From contig NZ_CP047026.1 of NCBI RefSeq assembly GCF_009796785.1, positions 3,268,501 to 3,332,500 of the forward strand: DNA of 64,000 nt, written 5' to 3'. The position numbers and the translations under genes are program-made. Positions 34,750 through 43,071 of this stretch are shown here, piece after piece. Within the stretch, counting starts at the first letter, position 1. The number at the start of each line of letters is the position of its first letter. The notes beneath the pieces are model-generated. The model was not told the origin of the DNA, ran no database searches, and worked only from the letters and a program-made list of their open reading frames with translations. Source of the stretch: Polaribacter sp. L3A8. GTDB lineage: Bacteria; Bacteroidota; Bacteroidia; Flavobacteriales; Flavobacteriaceae.

Positions 34750-35727
34750 ATGATTATAAGATTAGAGCATAAAGCACAGAGAAAAAAGAGAGCTACTTAT
34801 GTAAAGTATGCTCTGTTCTCTCTTTTTTTTATGCTCTGTTCTTTCAAATTTTACGCACAAGATAGCATACCAATTACTAAAGATTTAACAGAAGAAAAAG
34901 AGTTGAATTTTCAGCAATTTTTTTTTAAGGCTTTGTCAGAAAAGTCAATTGGTAATTATCAAAAAGCAATTGAAAATTTAGAAAGCTGTAACCAGATTTC
35001 AAACGAGAATAAGGCTGTTTATTTTGAGTTTTCTAAAAATTACTTACTCCTTAATAAAACTTTATTAGCAAAAGAGTATATTAAAAGAGCGCTAGAGGAG
35101 GAGCCAAATAATAATTGGATGCTCAAACATTTGGTTCAAGTTTATGTAAAGGATAGAAATTATTCTGAAGCCATATCTGTTCAACAAAAATTAGTTGAAG
35201 GCAATCTAAAAGAACGATCGTATTTGTTGCAATTATATTTGCAACAAAAAGAGTATAAAAAAGCTATTTTATTGATGGATGAAATGGAGCATGATAATAT
35301 GTTGTCTTCATCCTATAAAAAAATAAAAAGTAACCTAGAAAATAAAGAAAGTAAAACGATTGTTGATAAAAAAACAGCATCAGAAGTTTCTTTAGAAGAA
35401 CAATTTAAAGAACACAAATCGTATGTTGTCTTAAAGCAAATTTTAATAGCATCTAAAGAGAATTCAGAAGTGCTTTTAAAGTATTCAAGTGAAGGTATTT
35501 CACTTTTTCCTGCTCAACCTTTTGTATATTTAATGAAAGGAAAGGCCTTAAATTATCAGAAAAAGTTTAAAATAGCGTTATTGAGTTTACAGAACGGTAT
35601 CGATTTTGTGATAGAAGATACAATGGAATCTGATTTTTACAAAGAAATGGCTATTTCCTATAAAGGTTTGGGTAATTTTAATGAGGAAAAAAAGTTTATA
35701 GAAAAATCAAAAAAAATAAAAGAGTAA
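34750..35727 (+). CDS. Exported TPR-repeat protein
   Basis: A 325-residue protein with an N-terminal export signal that starts unusually late (hydrophobic YALFSLFFMLCSFKFYAQ at about 20-37), followed by helical TPR-type repeats (KAIENLESCNQISNENKAVY, ALEEEPNNNWMLKHLVQVY, and others). It starts directly after the preceding stop. Its first 30 codons coincide with an imperfect inverted repeat. A scaffold role in the periplasm, with the next lipoprotein, is an inference. Confidence 0.82.
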   Translation: MIIRLEHKAQRKKRATYVKYALFSLFFMLCSFKFYAQDSIPITKDLTEEKELNFQQFFFKALSEKSIGNYQKAIENLESCNQISNENKAVYFEFSKNYLLLNKTLLAKEYIKRALEEEPNNNWMLKHLVQVYVKDRNYSEAISVQQKLVEGNLKERSYLLQLYLQQKEYKKAILLMDEMEHDNMLSSSYKKIKSNLENKESKTIVDKKTASEVSLEEQFKEHKSYVVLKQILIASKENSEVLLKYSSEGISLFPAQPFVYLMKGKALNYQKKFKIALLSLQNGIDFVIEDTMESDFYKEMAISYKGLGNFNEEKKFIEKSKKIKE

Positions 35728-35729
35728 GA

Positions 35730-36500
35730 ATGAAATTTTTAAAATATTTTGTAGTCTTTGCAGTTGTATTTACTTCTTGTAAAGCAAAAAAGAATTTAAT
35801 AGATGTAAATGCTATTGCTACAGAAATGTCAGCTAAAAAAGTTGCTAAAAAACATGTTGCTGCTAATTTTGATAAAAAAACAGTGGATGCCAAGTTAAAA
35901 GCAAATTATAATAACGGAAAAATAAATCAGAGTATTTCTGTGAGTTTAAAAATGGTGAAAGATGAGGTAATCTGGTTAAAAGGAACTAAGTTTATTACCG
36001 TATTTAAGGCTAAAATTACACCAACTTCTGTAAGTTATTATTCTCCTTATGCTAAAAATTATTTTGAAGGAGATTTTACTATGTTAAAAAAGTTGTTAGG
36101 TACAGATATTAATTTTAATCAGCTGCAAAATTTATTCTTAGGACAATCTTTAACAAATGTAAAAGAGCAAAAGCAAACGGTAGTTATTGCAGATAATTCT
36201 TATGTTTTATCGCCAGAAATACAAGCAAGTTTGTTTGATCTTTTCTTTTCTGTAAATCCGTCTCATTTTAAATTAGATAAACAATCTATTGTTAATTCGG
36301 CAAAAAATCAACGTTTAGATGTTTTTTATCCTTCGTACAATGTTTTTGATGATGTTGTTTTTCCATCAGAAATTCAGATAAAAGCAAAACAACCCGGTAA
36401 ATTTACAGACATAGATTTTATTGTAAAATCTGTTGAATTTAATAAAGATATTGATGCTTCATTTTCGATACCTAATGGTTACAAGCAAATTAAACTATAG
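35730..36500 (+). CDS. DUF4292 family lipoprotein
   Basis: A 256-residue lipoprotein: signal peptide with lipobox ending at Cys17 (VVFTSCKAKK), then a beta-rich domain resembling LolA/LolB-type folds (KLKANYNNGKINQSISVSLKM, DEVIWLKGTKF). The DUF4292 family is typical of Bacteroidota; function is unproven, possibly in lipoprotein or outer-membrane assembly. It starts 2 bp after the TPR gene and shares one base with the next start. Confidence 0.88.
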   Translation: MKFLKYFVVFAVVFTSCKAKKNLIDVNAIATEMSAKKVAKKHVAANFDKKTVDAKLKANYNNGKINQSISVSLKMVKDEVIWLKGTKFITVFKAKITPTSVSYYSPYAKNYFEGDFTMLKKLLGTDINFNQLQNLFLGQSLTNVKEQKQTVVIADNSYVLSPEIQASLFDLFFSVNPSHFKLDKQSIVNSAKNQRLDVFYPSYNVFDDVVFPSEIQIKAKQPGKFTDIDFIVKSVEFNKDIDASFSIPNGYKQIKL

Positions 36501-37738
36501 TGAAAAGTAGAAAGTTTTACATACCCGTTTTAATTTTTTTTATAAGTATTTTTTCTGTTTTTGGACAAACAAGAAAAGAATTAGAAGCACAACGTAAAAA
36601 ACTTAATTATGAAATTAAGCAAGTAAATTCGTTGCTTTTTAAAGAAAAGAAAAAAGTAAACAATGCGTTAGAAGACTTAAAAGACTTAAATAGAAAAATA
36701 TATGTTAGAACGAAGTTAATTGCTACAATTAACTCCGAAGCAAAAATTCTATTAAAAGAAATTCACGAAAATGAAACGGAGCTAAAAAGTTTAAAAAAGA
36801 AGCTAGCAGACTTAAAAGAAGATTATGCTGATATGATTTTTAGATCGTACAAAAGTAAATCTCAACAAAGTAGAATGATGTTTTTACTCTCTTCACAGAG
36901 TTTTTATCAGGCTTATAAAAGGTTAGAGTATATGAAACAATATACTTCCTTTAGAAAGAAACAGGGAGAAGGTATTTTAGTTCATACAAAAGAAGTAGAA
37001 CAGTTAAATGATTCTTTATTGGTTCAAAAGGCTTTAAAAGATACTTTGATATTATCTCAGAAAGAACAAAAGAAGGAAATTGAAATTGATAAAAAGAACC
37101 AAGAAAAGTTACTTGCTACCATTAAGAAAAAAGAAAGTAAATATAAAAAAGATCTTCAAAATATAGTTAGAGAAGAGAAAAGAGTTACCGTTAAAATAGA
37201 TAAGAAAATCCGTGAAGAAATTGAAAGAGCAAATAGAATTGCACGAGCTAAATTAAAGGATAAACCAAAGACGGCAGTTAAGAAAAATGAATTTATTTTA
37301 AGTCCAGAAGCCAAAGCTTTAGCAACAAAGTTCGAGTTAAATAAAGGTAGGTTGCCTTGGCCTGTAAGCGAAGGTATTGTTGTTAGAAAATTTGGTAAAC
37401 AGCCACATCCATCATTTCCTGGGATTACCGTTAACGGTACCGGTTTGCATATTGTTACCAAACAAGGCAGAGATGCAGAAGCTATCTTTAATGGAAGTGT
37501 GCTGAATATTTTGGTAAGTGCAGAGGGTAGAAAAAACGTTTTAATTCAGCATGGTAATTATATTTCATCATACAACAACTTAGAAAAATCGTATGTTAAA
37601 AAAGGTGATCATGTTGTAACTGGACAAAAAATTGGTCAGATTTTTACAGACAAAGTTTCTAAAAAAACAAAGTTAATTTTTGTGTTGTTTAAGAACACAA
37701 CACGTTTAAATCCTTCTTCTTGGATTTTAAGAAGATAA
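36500..37738 (+). CDS. EnvC-like murein hydrolase activator (degenerate LytM/M23)
   Basis: A 412-residue periplasmic protein: signal peptide 1-22 (ending SVFGQ), a long coiled coil (about 25-265, rich in E/K heptads), and a C-terminal LytM domain (about 290-412). The LytM domain lacks the HxxxD zinc site (NGTGLHI is found) and has HGNYISSYNNL where active enzymes have a second His, so it should be catalytically dead, as in EnvC, which activates amidases at the septum. The start is GTG 36500, overlapping the previous stop. Confidence 0.9.
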   Translation: MKSRKFYIPVLIFFISIFSVFGQTRKELEAQRKKLNYEIKQVNSLLFKEKKKVNNALEDLKDLNRKIYVRTKLIATINSEAKILLKEIHENETELKSLKKKLADLKEDYADMIFRSYKSKSQQSRMMFLLSSQSFYQAYKRLEYMKQYTSFRKKQGEGILVHTKEVEQLNDSLLVQKALKDTLILSQKEQKKEIEIDKKNQEKLLATIKKKESKYKKDLQNIVREEKRVTVKIDKKIREEIERANRIARAKLKDKPKTAVKKNEFILSPEAKALATKFELNKGRLPWPVSEGIVVRKFGKQPHPSFPGITVNGTGLHIVTKQGRDAEAIFNGSVLNILVSAEGRKNVLIQHGNYISSYNNLEKSYVKKGDHVVTGQKIGQIFTDKVSKKTKLIFVLFKNTTRLNPSSWILRR

Positions 37739-37858
37739 ACTACTTAAAATAGTATTTACGTTAAAATAGAATTTGATACCACACATAAGAACGCTGGTTA
37801 ATAATTAATTTTGTTATAGAAATTACAAATTTTTTATATTAATTAAAATTTTATTAAA

Positions 37859-38419
37859 ATGGAAAACTTAAAAAGAAAGACCGTTGCAATATTAGCAACT
37901 AATGGATTTGAAGAAAGTGAATTAAGAGAACCTAAGAAAGCTTTAGAAGCCTCTGGTGCAGAGGTGCACATTGTGTCTTTAGAATCTGGAGAAATAAAAT
38001 CTTGGAATGACGGTAATTGGGGAAAAACATATAAAGTAGATAAAACTTTAAAGGAAGTATCTCAAGAAAACTATAATGCATTGATGTTGCCTGGTGGAGT
38101 TATAAACCCAGACTTATTACGTAATAATACAGACGCAGTTCGTTTTGTAAAATCTTTCTTTGAGCATCATAAACCTGTTGGTGCTATTTGCCATGGACCT
38201 TGGTTATTGGCAGAAGCAGATGTTTTAAAAGGGAGAAAAATAACTTCATATAGCTCTATTAAAACAGATTTAATAAACGCCGGAGCAAATTGGATTGATG
38301 AAGAAGTAGTTGTAGATAAAGGATTAGTTACGAGTAGAAACCCTGATGATTTACCTGCTTTTAATGCTAAGTTAGTGGAAGAAGTATATGAAGGTAAACA
38401 CAAAGGCCAAATGGCTTAA
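37859..38419 (+). CDS. DJ-1/PfpI family protein
   Basis: A 186-residue class I glutamine-amidotransferase-like protein. It starts KTVAILATNGFEESELREP, with the conserved glutamate, and carries the nucleophile Cys111-His112 in AICHGPWLLAEA. YhbO/PfpI-type relatives act in stress survival, described as protease, glyoxalase or deglycase; activity here is unknown. Single gene with a strong terminator. Confidence 0.92.
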   Translation: MENLKRKTVAILATNGFEESELREPKKALEASGAEVHIVSLESGEIKSWNDGNWGKTYKVDKTLKEVSQENYNALMLPGGVINPDLLRNNTDAVRFVKSFFEHHKPVGAICHGPWLLAEADVLKGRKITSYSSIKTDLINAGANWIDEEVVVDKGLVTSRNPDDLPAFNAKLVEEVYEGKHKGQMA

Positions 38420-38450
38420 TTTTATCTTATTACTATTAGTAAATAAAAAA

Positions 38451-38478
38451 AGAAGCGCAAATTTAAATTTGCGCTTCT
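38451..38478. terminator. Bidirectional terminator
   Basis: Perfect 28-bp palindrome, arms AGAAGCGCAAATTT / AAATTTGCGCTTCT, followed by TTTC on the plus strand and preceded by a run of A (T on minus). It separates the converging PfpI and MscS genes. Confidence 0.85.
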
Positions 38479-38544
38479 TTTCTATGATAACATTTAACTA
38501 TTTTAACCTAAACAAAAACCTTTACTAGAAAGATTAAATGAAGA

Positions 38545-39048
38545 CTACTCTGGTTGCGGAGAATATTTAATATTTTTTTGAAGAATAACGGCATTTGGTA
38601 AGGTAATTAATTCTTTTTCTGGTGTTCTTAATGTGATAAAAAAAGCACCAATATCTCTAATTTCGCCTGTAATATTATTGTCTTTTTCTAGAATTGTAAT
38701 GGTGTCTCCAATTTTTACTGGGTAGTTTATAAATAAAATTAAACCTGCTGTAATATTAGAAAGAATAGACCATTGTGCAAAAAATGCAATCCCTAATATA
38801 GTTAAAAAAGAAGATACATAAACTAACAGTTGTTTTTCATCAACCCCCCAAATAAAAGAGACTAGTACAATAACGGTAATATAAATTAGTACTGTAACTA
38901 TTTTATTAGTCACTATAATTCTCGCCTTTTGAAATCCAAACTTTGTTTGAATTTTCTTTAAAGAATTGGTAATTAATAATCGTGTTAAAATAGCAGTTAC
39001 AAAAATTGCAACTGAGTAAATGATTTTATATTTGTATAGCTCCATCAT
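38545..39048 (-). CDS. Small MscS-type mechanosensitive channel
   Basis: A 167-residue inner-membrane protein with three hydrophobic segments (about 8-25, 48-66, 75-105) followed by the start of the MscS beta domain (GLILFINYPVKIGDTITIL, and RDIGAFFITLRTPEKELITLPNA). It keeps the pore-helix/beta core but lacks the large C-terminal cage of MscS, so it belongs to the minimal group. The role is osmotic relief or envelope tension sensing by family. It is 11 bp downstream of the thioesterase gene on the same strand. Confidence 0.88.
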   Translation of the reverse strand: MMELYKYKIIYSVAIFVTAILTRLLITNSLKKIQTKFGFQKARIIVTNKIVTVLIYITVIVLVSFIWGVDEKQLLVYVSSFLTILGIAFFAQWSILSNITAGLILFINYPVKIGDTITILEKDNNITGEIRDIGAFFITLRTPEKELITLPNAVILQKNIKYSPQPE

Positions 39049-39059
39049 AATTAGAGTAT

Positions 39060-39569
39060 TTAACTAAATAGAGCTTTTAAAGCAGTTGCATCACTAGGTT
39101 TTAGTTTACCCGCTAAAACTAAGCTTAGTTCTTTACGTCTTAAAGCTCCTTCAAAACGAGTTTCTTCTAAATCTGTTTCGGGTCTAATTTGAGGAATTGT
39201 AACAGGTTTTCCTGTTTCATCTACGGCAACAAAAGTATAAATACCTTCGTTTACTTTTGTTCTAGATCCAGACTGTCTGTCTTCCGTCCATACATCTACA
39301 TAGGTTTCCATAGAAGAGTTAAACGCCCTAGAAACTTTAGCTTCTATTGTAACTACACTACCAACAGGTATTGCTTTGCTAAAAGCAACATGGTTTACAG
39401 AGGCTGTAACTACAATTCTTCTAGAGTGTCTTCTAGCAGCAATGCTGCAAGCTCTATCCATTCTGGCAAGTAATTCTCCTCCAAAAAGGTTGTCTAGATA
39501 ATTGGTGTCACCAGGTAAAACCAAGTCGGTAAGTATTGTTAAAGATTCTTTTGGCGTTTTTGCTTCCAT
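39060..39569 (-). CDS. Hotdog-fold acyl-CoA thioesterase
   Basis: A 169-residue acyl-CoA hydrolase of the YciA/BACH type. The core has TNYLDNLFGGELLARMD, with the catalytic Asn/Asp region, and SVNHVAFSKAIPVGSVVTIEA. I chose the ATG at 39569 (MEAKTPKESL), as the longer frame adds nine residues without support. Probably cotranscribed with the channel gene downstream. Confidence 0.9.
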   Translation of the reverse strand: MEAKTPKESLTILTDLVLPGDTNYLDNLFGGELLARMDRACSIAARRHSRRIVVTASVNHVAFSKAIPVGSVVTIEAKVSRAFNSSMETYVDVWTEDRQSGSRTKVNEGIYTFVAVDETGKPVTIPQIRPETDLEETRFEGALRRKELSLVLAGKLKPSDATALKALFS

Positions 39570-39642
39570 CAAAAAATGTTTTTTGCAAAGATACAATCCC
39601 TTATTTAAAGGTGAAGTTTAAAAAACGTTAAAGAAAAAGGAG

Positions 39643-40554
39643 TTAATCTAATTTTTTAGTCAATAACCAAGCGTCTTTAGAAACCGTTTTTTGAATCTGA
39701 TAAAGACTGTTAATGGCTTTATTACGATTAGAATAACTGTTAAAAGTAACTTGTGTAAGGCCCCATTTGTTAACCCCAATTATTTTGGCGTCATACCCTT
39801 TTGTTTTTAATTCTTTAACTTTCTTTTCTGCATTTTCTGCAAATTGAAAAGCACCAGCAACAATATGGTATGGTTTTACTACTTCTTTAGCAACATTTAA
39901 ATGGATGGTTGGTAAAGGGTTAGAGATTACAAAAGTTGCAGCTTGTATTTTTTTCTGTATTGCTTTTTCTTGATTGGCTGCTGTTATTTTTTGTTGATTA
40001 TTTTCATAACCATTATAACCTGCAACACCTAAAGTTAATAAAATAGCAGCAGTTGCAGCATATTTTATAAATGCAGGTATTCCTTTTTTCTTTTCTTCTG
40101 CAATAATAGAAGTTAAAGGTTTTACTTGTTCTTTATATCTTGCAATTGCAGAAGATTGTACCGTTGCTAAACCAAAAGACTGCGTTAAATAATTAACAGT
40201 AGTATTGGGTTCAAAAATAATTTGTTTAGCTTCATTTAAAGACAAAACACCTAAATTATCAATTTGTACAAATTTAGATTGTAATTCATTTTGCCACTTA
40301 ATTACAGACATCGAAATAGCTGTAGAAGCTTTCTCGAAAGAAATGTTTTCTGCAGAAGCAATATAATTTGCTAATAAACCATCATTATGCTTTAACAGGC
40401 TGTTAAAGGTAATTTGTTTTGTAGGTGGTGTAAAAGTGTGTGTAAAGTTATTCACTTTTGCACCAATTCTATTGGTTACAAATCCTCCAAAGTCAGGCAC
40501 AATTACGCAATCGTATCTGTATAGTAAATCGTTTATATAAGTAGCTAAATTCAT
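39643..40554 (-). CDS. HU-CCDC81-like and SPOR domain membrane protein
   Basis: A 303-residue protein typical of Bacteroidota. The N-terminal part matches the bacterial CCDC81-type double HU-like domains (LATYINDLLYRYDCVIVPDF, GGFVTNRIGA; then FNSLLKHNDGLLANYI), one membrane helix lies at about 157-176 (YAATAAILLTLGVAGYNGY), and a SPOR domain lies at about 222-300 (YHIVAGAFQFAENAEKKV). SPOR domains bind denuded glycan strands at the division site. This joins a cytoplasmic, possibly DNA- or protein-binding end to a periplasmic septal end. Divergent from dprA. Confidence 0.88.
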   Translation of the reverse strand: MNLATYINDLLYRYDCVIVPDFGGFVTNRIGAKVNNFTHTFTPPTKQITFNSLLKHNDGLLANYIASAENISFEKASTAISMSVIKWQNELQSKFVQIDNLGVLSLNEAKQIIFEPNTTVNYLTQSFGLATVQSSAIARYKEQVKPLTSIIAEEKKKGIPAFIKYAATAAILLTLGVAGYNGYENNQQKITAANQEKAIQKKIQAATFVISNPLPTIHLNVAKEVVKPYHIVAGAFQFAENAEKKVKELKTKGYDAKIIGVNKWGLTQVTFNSYSNRNKAINSLYQIQKTVSKDAWLLTKKLD

Positions 40555-40650
40555 TGTAACAAATATAGAAATTAAGACGTTTTGTAAAAGTTTTTCTTAA
40601 CAATTTTATCAACAAATATTTTATATATTGGTATTCAAATTGTTATCAGA

Positions 40651-41751
40651 TTGAAAGAAGAAAAATTATTAGCCATCTTACGATTGCAAAAATGCAAAAC
40701 TATTGGAGATATTATAGCCAAAAAACTCATTGTAAATGTGGGTGATGTAGCACAGGTTTTTAAAGAAAAGGCTGTGGTACTATCAAAAATTAACGGAATT
40801 GGAAATCATGTTTTAAAGAATTTGTTTGATACTAAAAATATAGAATTAGCAGAAAAAGAGCTAAAATACATTCAAGATAACAATATTTCTTATACCTACT
40901 TTTTAGACGATGATTACCCTAAAAACCTTCAACATTGTATCGATAGTCCTATTTTATTGTTTAAAGATGGCAATTTAGATTTTTCTAATTCTAGAATTAT
41001 TTCTATTGTAGGTACACGAAATATTAGCTCTTATGGGCGCGATTTCTGCAATCAGTTTATAAAAGAAATTGCAAGCTATAATCCTATAATTGTAAGTGGT
41101 TTTGCCTACGGTGTAGATATTTGTGCGCATAAAGCAGCAATAGAAAATAAGTTGCAAACAATTGCCGTTTTAGCACACGGTTTCGAGCAAATTTATCCGA
41201 AGGTTCATAAAAAATATATCAATCAAGTAAATGAAAATGGTGGTTTTTTAACCGAGTTTTGGAGTGAAGAAGATCCTTTAAGAGAAAATTTTTTAAAACG
41301 CAATAGAATTGTTGCAGGCATTTCTAAAGCAACAATTATTATAGAATCAGCATCTAAAGGAGGTTCTTTGGTAACTGCAGATATTGCTAACTCTTATAAC
41401 AAAGATGTGTTTGCTGTGCCTGGTAGAAGTACAGATTTGTATAGTAAAGGCTGTAATGGTTTAATTAAAAACAATAGAGCATATTTACTAAACTCAGCAT
41501 CAGATGTTGTAAAAATGCTAAATTGGGATGTTCAAGAAAAAACGAAACCAATTCAAAAACAATTATTTGTAGAATTAAATGAGAACGAGCAGAAAATTCA
41601 TGATCTATTGCACGATAAAGGACAACAATTATTAGACGTTATTTCTTTAGAATGTAACATTCCTATCTATCAATTATCATCTATTTTATTGCAAATGGAA
41701 TTAAAAGGTGTTACAAAACCTTTGCCAGGAAAGATGTTCGAACTTACTTAA
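40651..41751 (+). CDS. dprA: DNA-processing protein DprA
   Basis: A 366-residue protein that loads RecA on incoming single-stranded DNA during natural transformation. It has a helix-hairpin-helix-like N-terminus, the Rossmann DprA core (SIVGTRNISSYGRDF, GFAYGVDICAH, GGFLTEF, NRIVAGIS) and a C-terminal winged-helix domain (from about 300). The start is TTG 40651 (MKEEKLLAILRLQK). Its presence suggests that competence is possible, but no uptake genes are in this window. Confidence 0.95.
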   Translation: MKEEKLLAILRLQKCKTIGDIIAKKLIVNVGDVAQVFKEKAVVLSKINGIGNHVLKNLFDTKNIELAEKELKYIQDNNISYTYFLDDDYPKNLQHCIDSPILLFKDGNLDFSNSRIISIVGTRNISSYGRDFCNQFIKEIASYNPIIVSGFAYGVDICAHKAAIENKLQTIAVLAHGFEQIYPKVHKKYINQVNENGGFLTEFWSEEDPLRENFLKRNRIVAGISKATIIIESASKGGSLVTADIANSYNKDVFAVPGRSTDLYSKGCNGLIKNNRAYLLNSASDVVKMLNWDVQEKTKPIQKQLFVELNENEQKIHDLLHDKGQQLLDVISLECNIPIYQLSSILLQMELKGVTKPLPGKMFELT

Positions 41752-41785
41752 TAATGCTTATTTTTGATAAAAATCAGAAGTAAAG

Positions 41786-42853
41786 ATGGCGATAGAGAAA
41801 AAATTGATGTCCAAGAAAAAACCAACATTTCCTGTAAATGAAATGTTGCATGCGTATTTAAAGAATTACAACAGAAATACAAAAATTTCTCTTTATTACG
41901 ATGATTTGTTGCGTTTTCAAGGATCAATTATTGTCTATGATAAAAATGACGAAGACACTTTGTGGGTAAGAACCTATTATTCTCAATACGAAAGAGAAGA
42001 GATTGATAGAAACTTAAAGAAAATTTATACAAGACTACATTCTGATGGAAATGATGATAGCATTCCGTATTTAAATATAGATGCTATTGATTATTGTACG
42101 TTTGGTAACTCTAAACCATTTAGAATAAAAGTTAGAAATATTTTAAATGATAACTTTACCTATTTTTATGTAAAAAAAGCTGATGCTTCTCGTGTTTATG
42201 GTTTAGAATTAGAGCATATTTTGTCTCCCCATAACATGAACTTTTTAGTATTTAAAGACACTTTAATTGAAGAGCACATTGCAGGAATACCTGGAGATGA
42301 TTTTATAAGAGATATCTTACCCGATTGTACCGAATTAGAGAAAGCACAAATAGCCAAAGAATTTGTAAAGTTTAAAGAACGATGTTTAATCCGTTTGTTA
42401 GGCGATATGCGTTCTTACAATTACGTAATTACGCCAATACACGATTTTGATCAGGTTATTTATAAAATTAGAGCCATAGATTTCGATCAGCAATCTTTTG
42501 AAGGAAACTTAAAGGTCTACAACTTACAGTTTATGAAAGAGAACTTTAAAATGGTAGAAATGGTAGGTAAAAAGTTACAGAACACTTCTATAGATCAATA
42601 TAAAATAGAAGAACGTTCTTTTATGGCAAAAAGGATGATTACTGCTCCCAGAAGAACAACCCGTTTAATAAAATGTATGAAGGCAGATACTATTTCTTAC
42701 CCAGAAAATGTAGCGCTTCTTAAAAAACAGTTAATGAAATATGTTGGTGATGTAGAGTTTAAAAAATGCACCAATATGGGTGAAATTTTAGAAACCATTT
42801 TAGCCTTTGTAAAACGTAATTACTTAGATATTAGTAATAAAGAATTGTTTTAG
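41786..42853 (+). CDS. Conserved hypothetical protein
   Basis: A 355-residue soluble protein without signal peptide or membrane segments. It is rich in aromatic and charged residues (YYSQYEREEIDRNLKKIY, FRIKVRNILNDNFTYFYVKK). I recognise no domain. The even alternation of strands and helices and lack of low-complexity sequence suggest a normal, folded cytoplasmic protein. It follows dprA by 34 bp on the same strand and is probably cotranscribed, ending before a dispersed repeat. Confidence 0.8.
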   Translation: MAIEKKLMSKKKPTFPVNEMLHAYLKNYNRNTKISLYYDDLLRFQGSIIVYDKNDEDTLWVRTYYSQYEREEIDRNLKKIYTRLHSDGNDDSIPYLNIDAIDYCTFGNSKPFRIKVRNILNDNFTYFYVKKADASRVYGLELEHILSPHNMNFLVFKDTLIEEHIAGIPGDDFIRDILPDCTELEKAQIAKEFVKFKERCLIRLLGDMRSYNYVITPIHDFDQVIYKIRAIDFDQQSFEGNLKVYNLQFMKENFKMVEMVGKKLQNTSIDQYKIEERSFMAKRMITAPRRTTRLIKCMKADTISYPENVALLKKQLMKYVGDVEFKKCTNMGEILETILAFVKRNYLDISNKELF

Positions 42854-42855
42854 AA

Positions 42856-42940
42856 GCTATTTCCTGCTTTCACTACTCGCTTTTTTTATCCCCAAAAAGG
42901 AATAAAAAAGAGCTCAAACAGACCGTTCTATCAGGGCTAT
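42856..42940. repeat. Dispersed intergenic repeat, copy 2 (diverged)
   Basis: CCTGCTTTCACTACTCGC, then CTTTTTTTATCC facing GGAATAAAAAAG, then GAGCTCAAACAGACC and TCAGGGCTAT. The middle (CGCTTTTTTTAT...AATAAAAAAGAGCTC) is nearly the same as in the copy at 54097-54192. Confidence 0.65.
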
Positions 42941-43010
42941 AATTGTTTGTAAACTTTTTTTCTTAAAACAGTTTCAAGCATCAATATAAGTAAAGAGATT
43001 ACTAAAATAA

Positions 43011-43047
43011 AAAAGCGTCGTAAAAATATTTTTTACAACGCTTTTTA
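43011..43047 (-). terminator. Terminator of the receptor/DUF4374 operon
   Basis: AAAAGCGTCGTAAAAA pairs with TTTTTACAACGCTTTT (one mismatch). On the minus strand it is followed by TTTTTTATTTT. It lies 25 bp past the stop of the DUF4374 gene. Confidence 0.8.
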
Positions 43048-43071
43048 ACTTGTTTTATTTTTAGTAAAATA

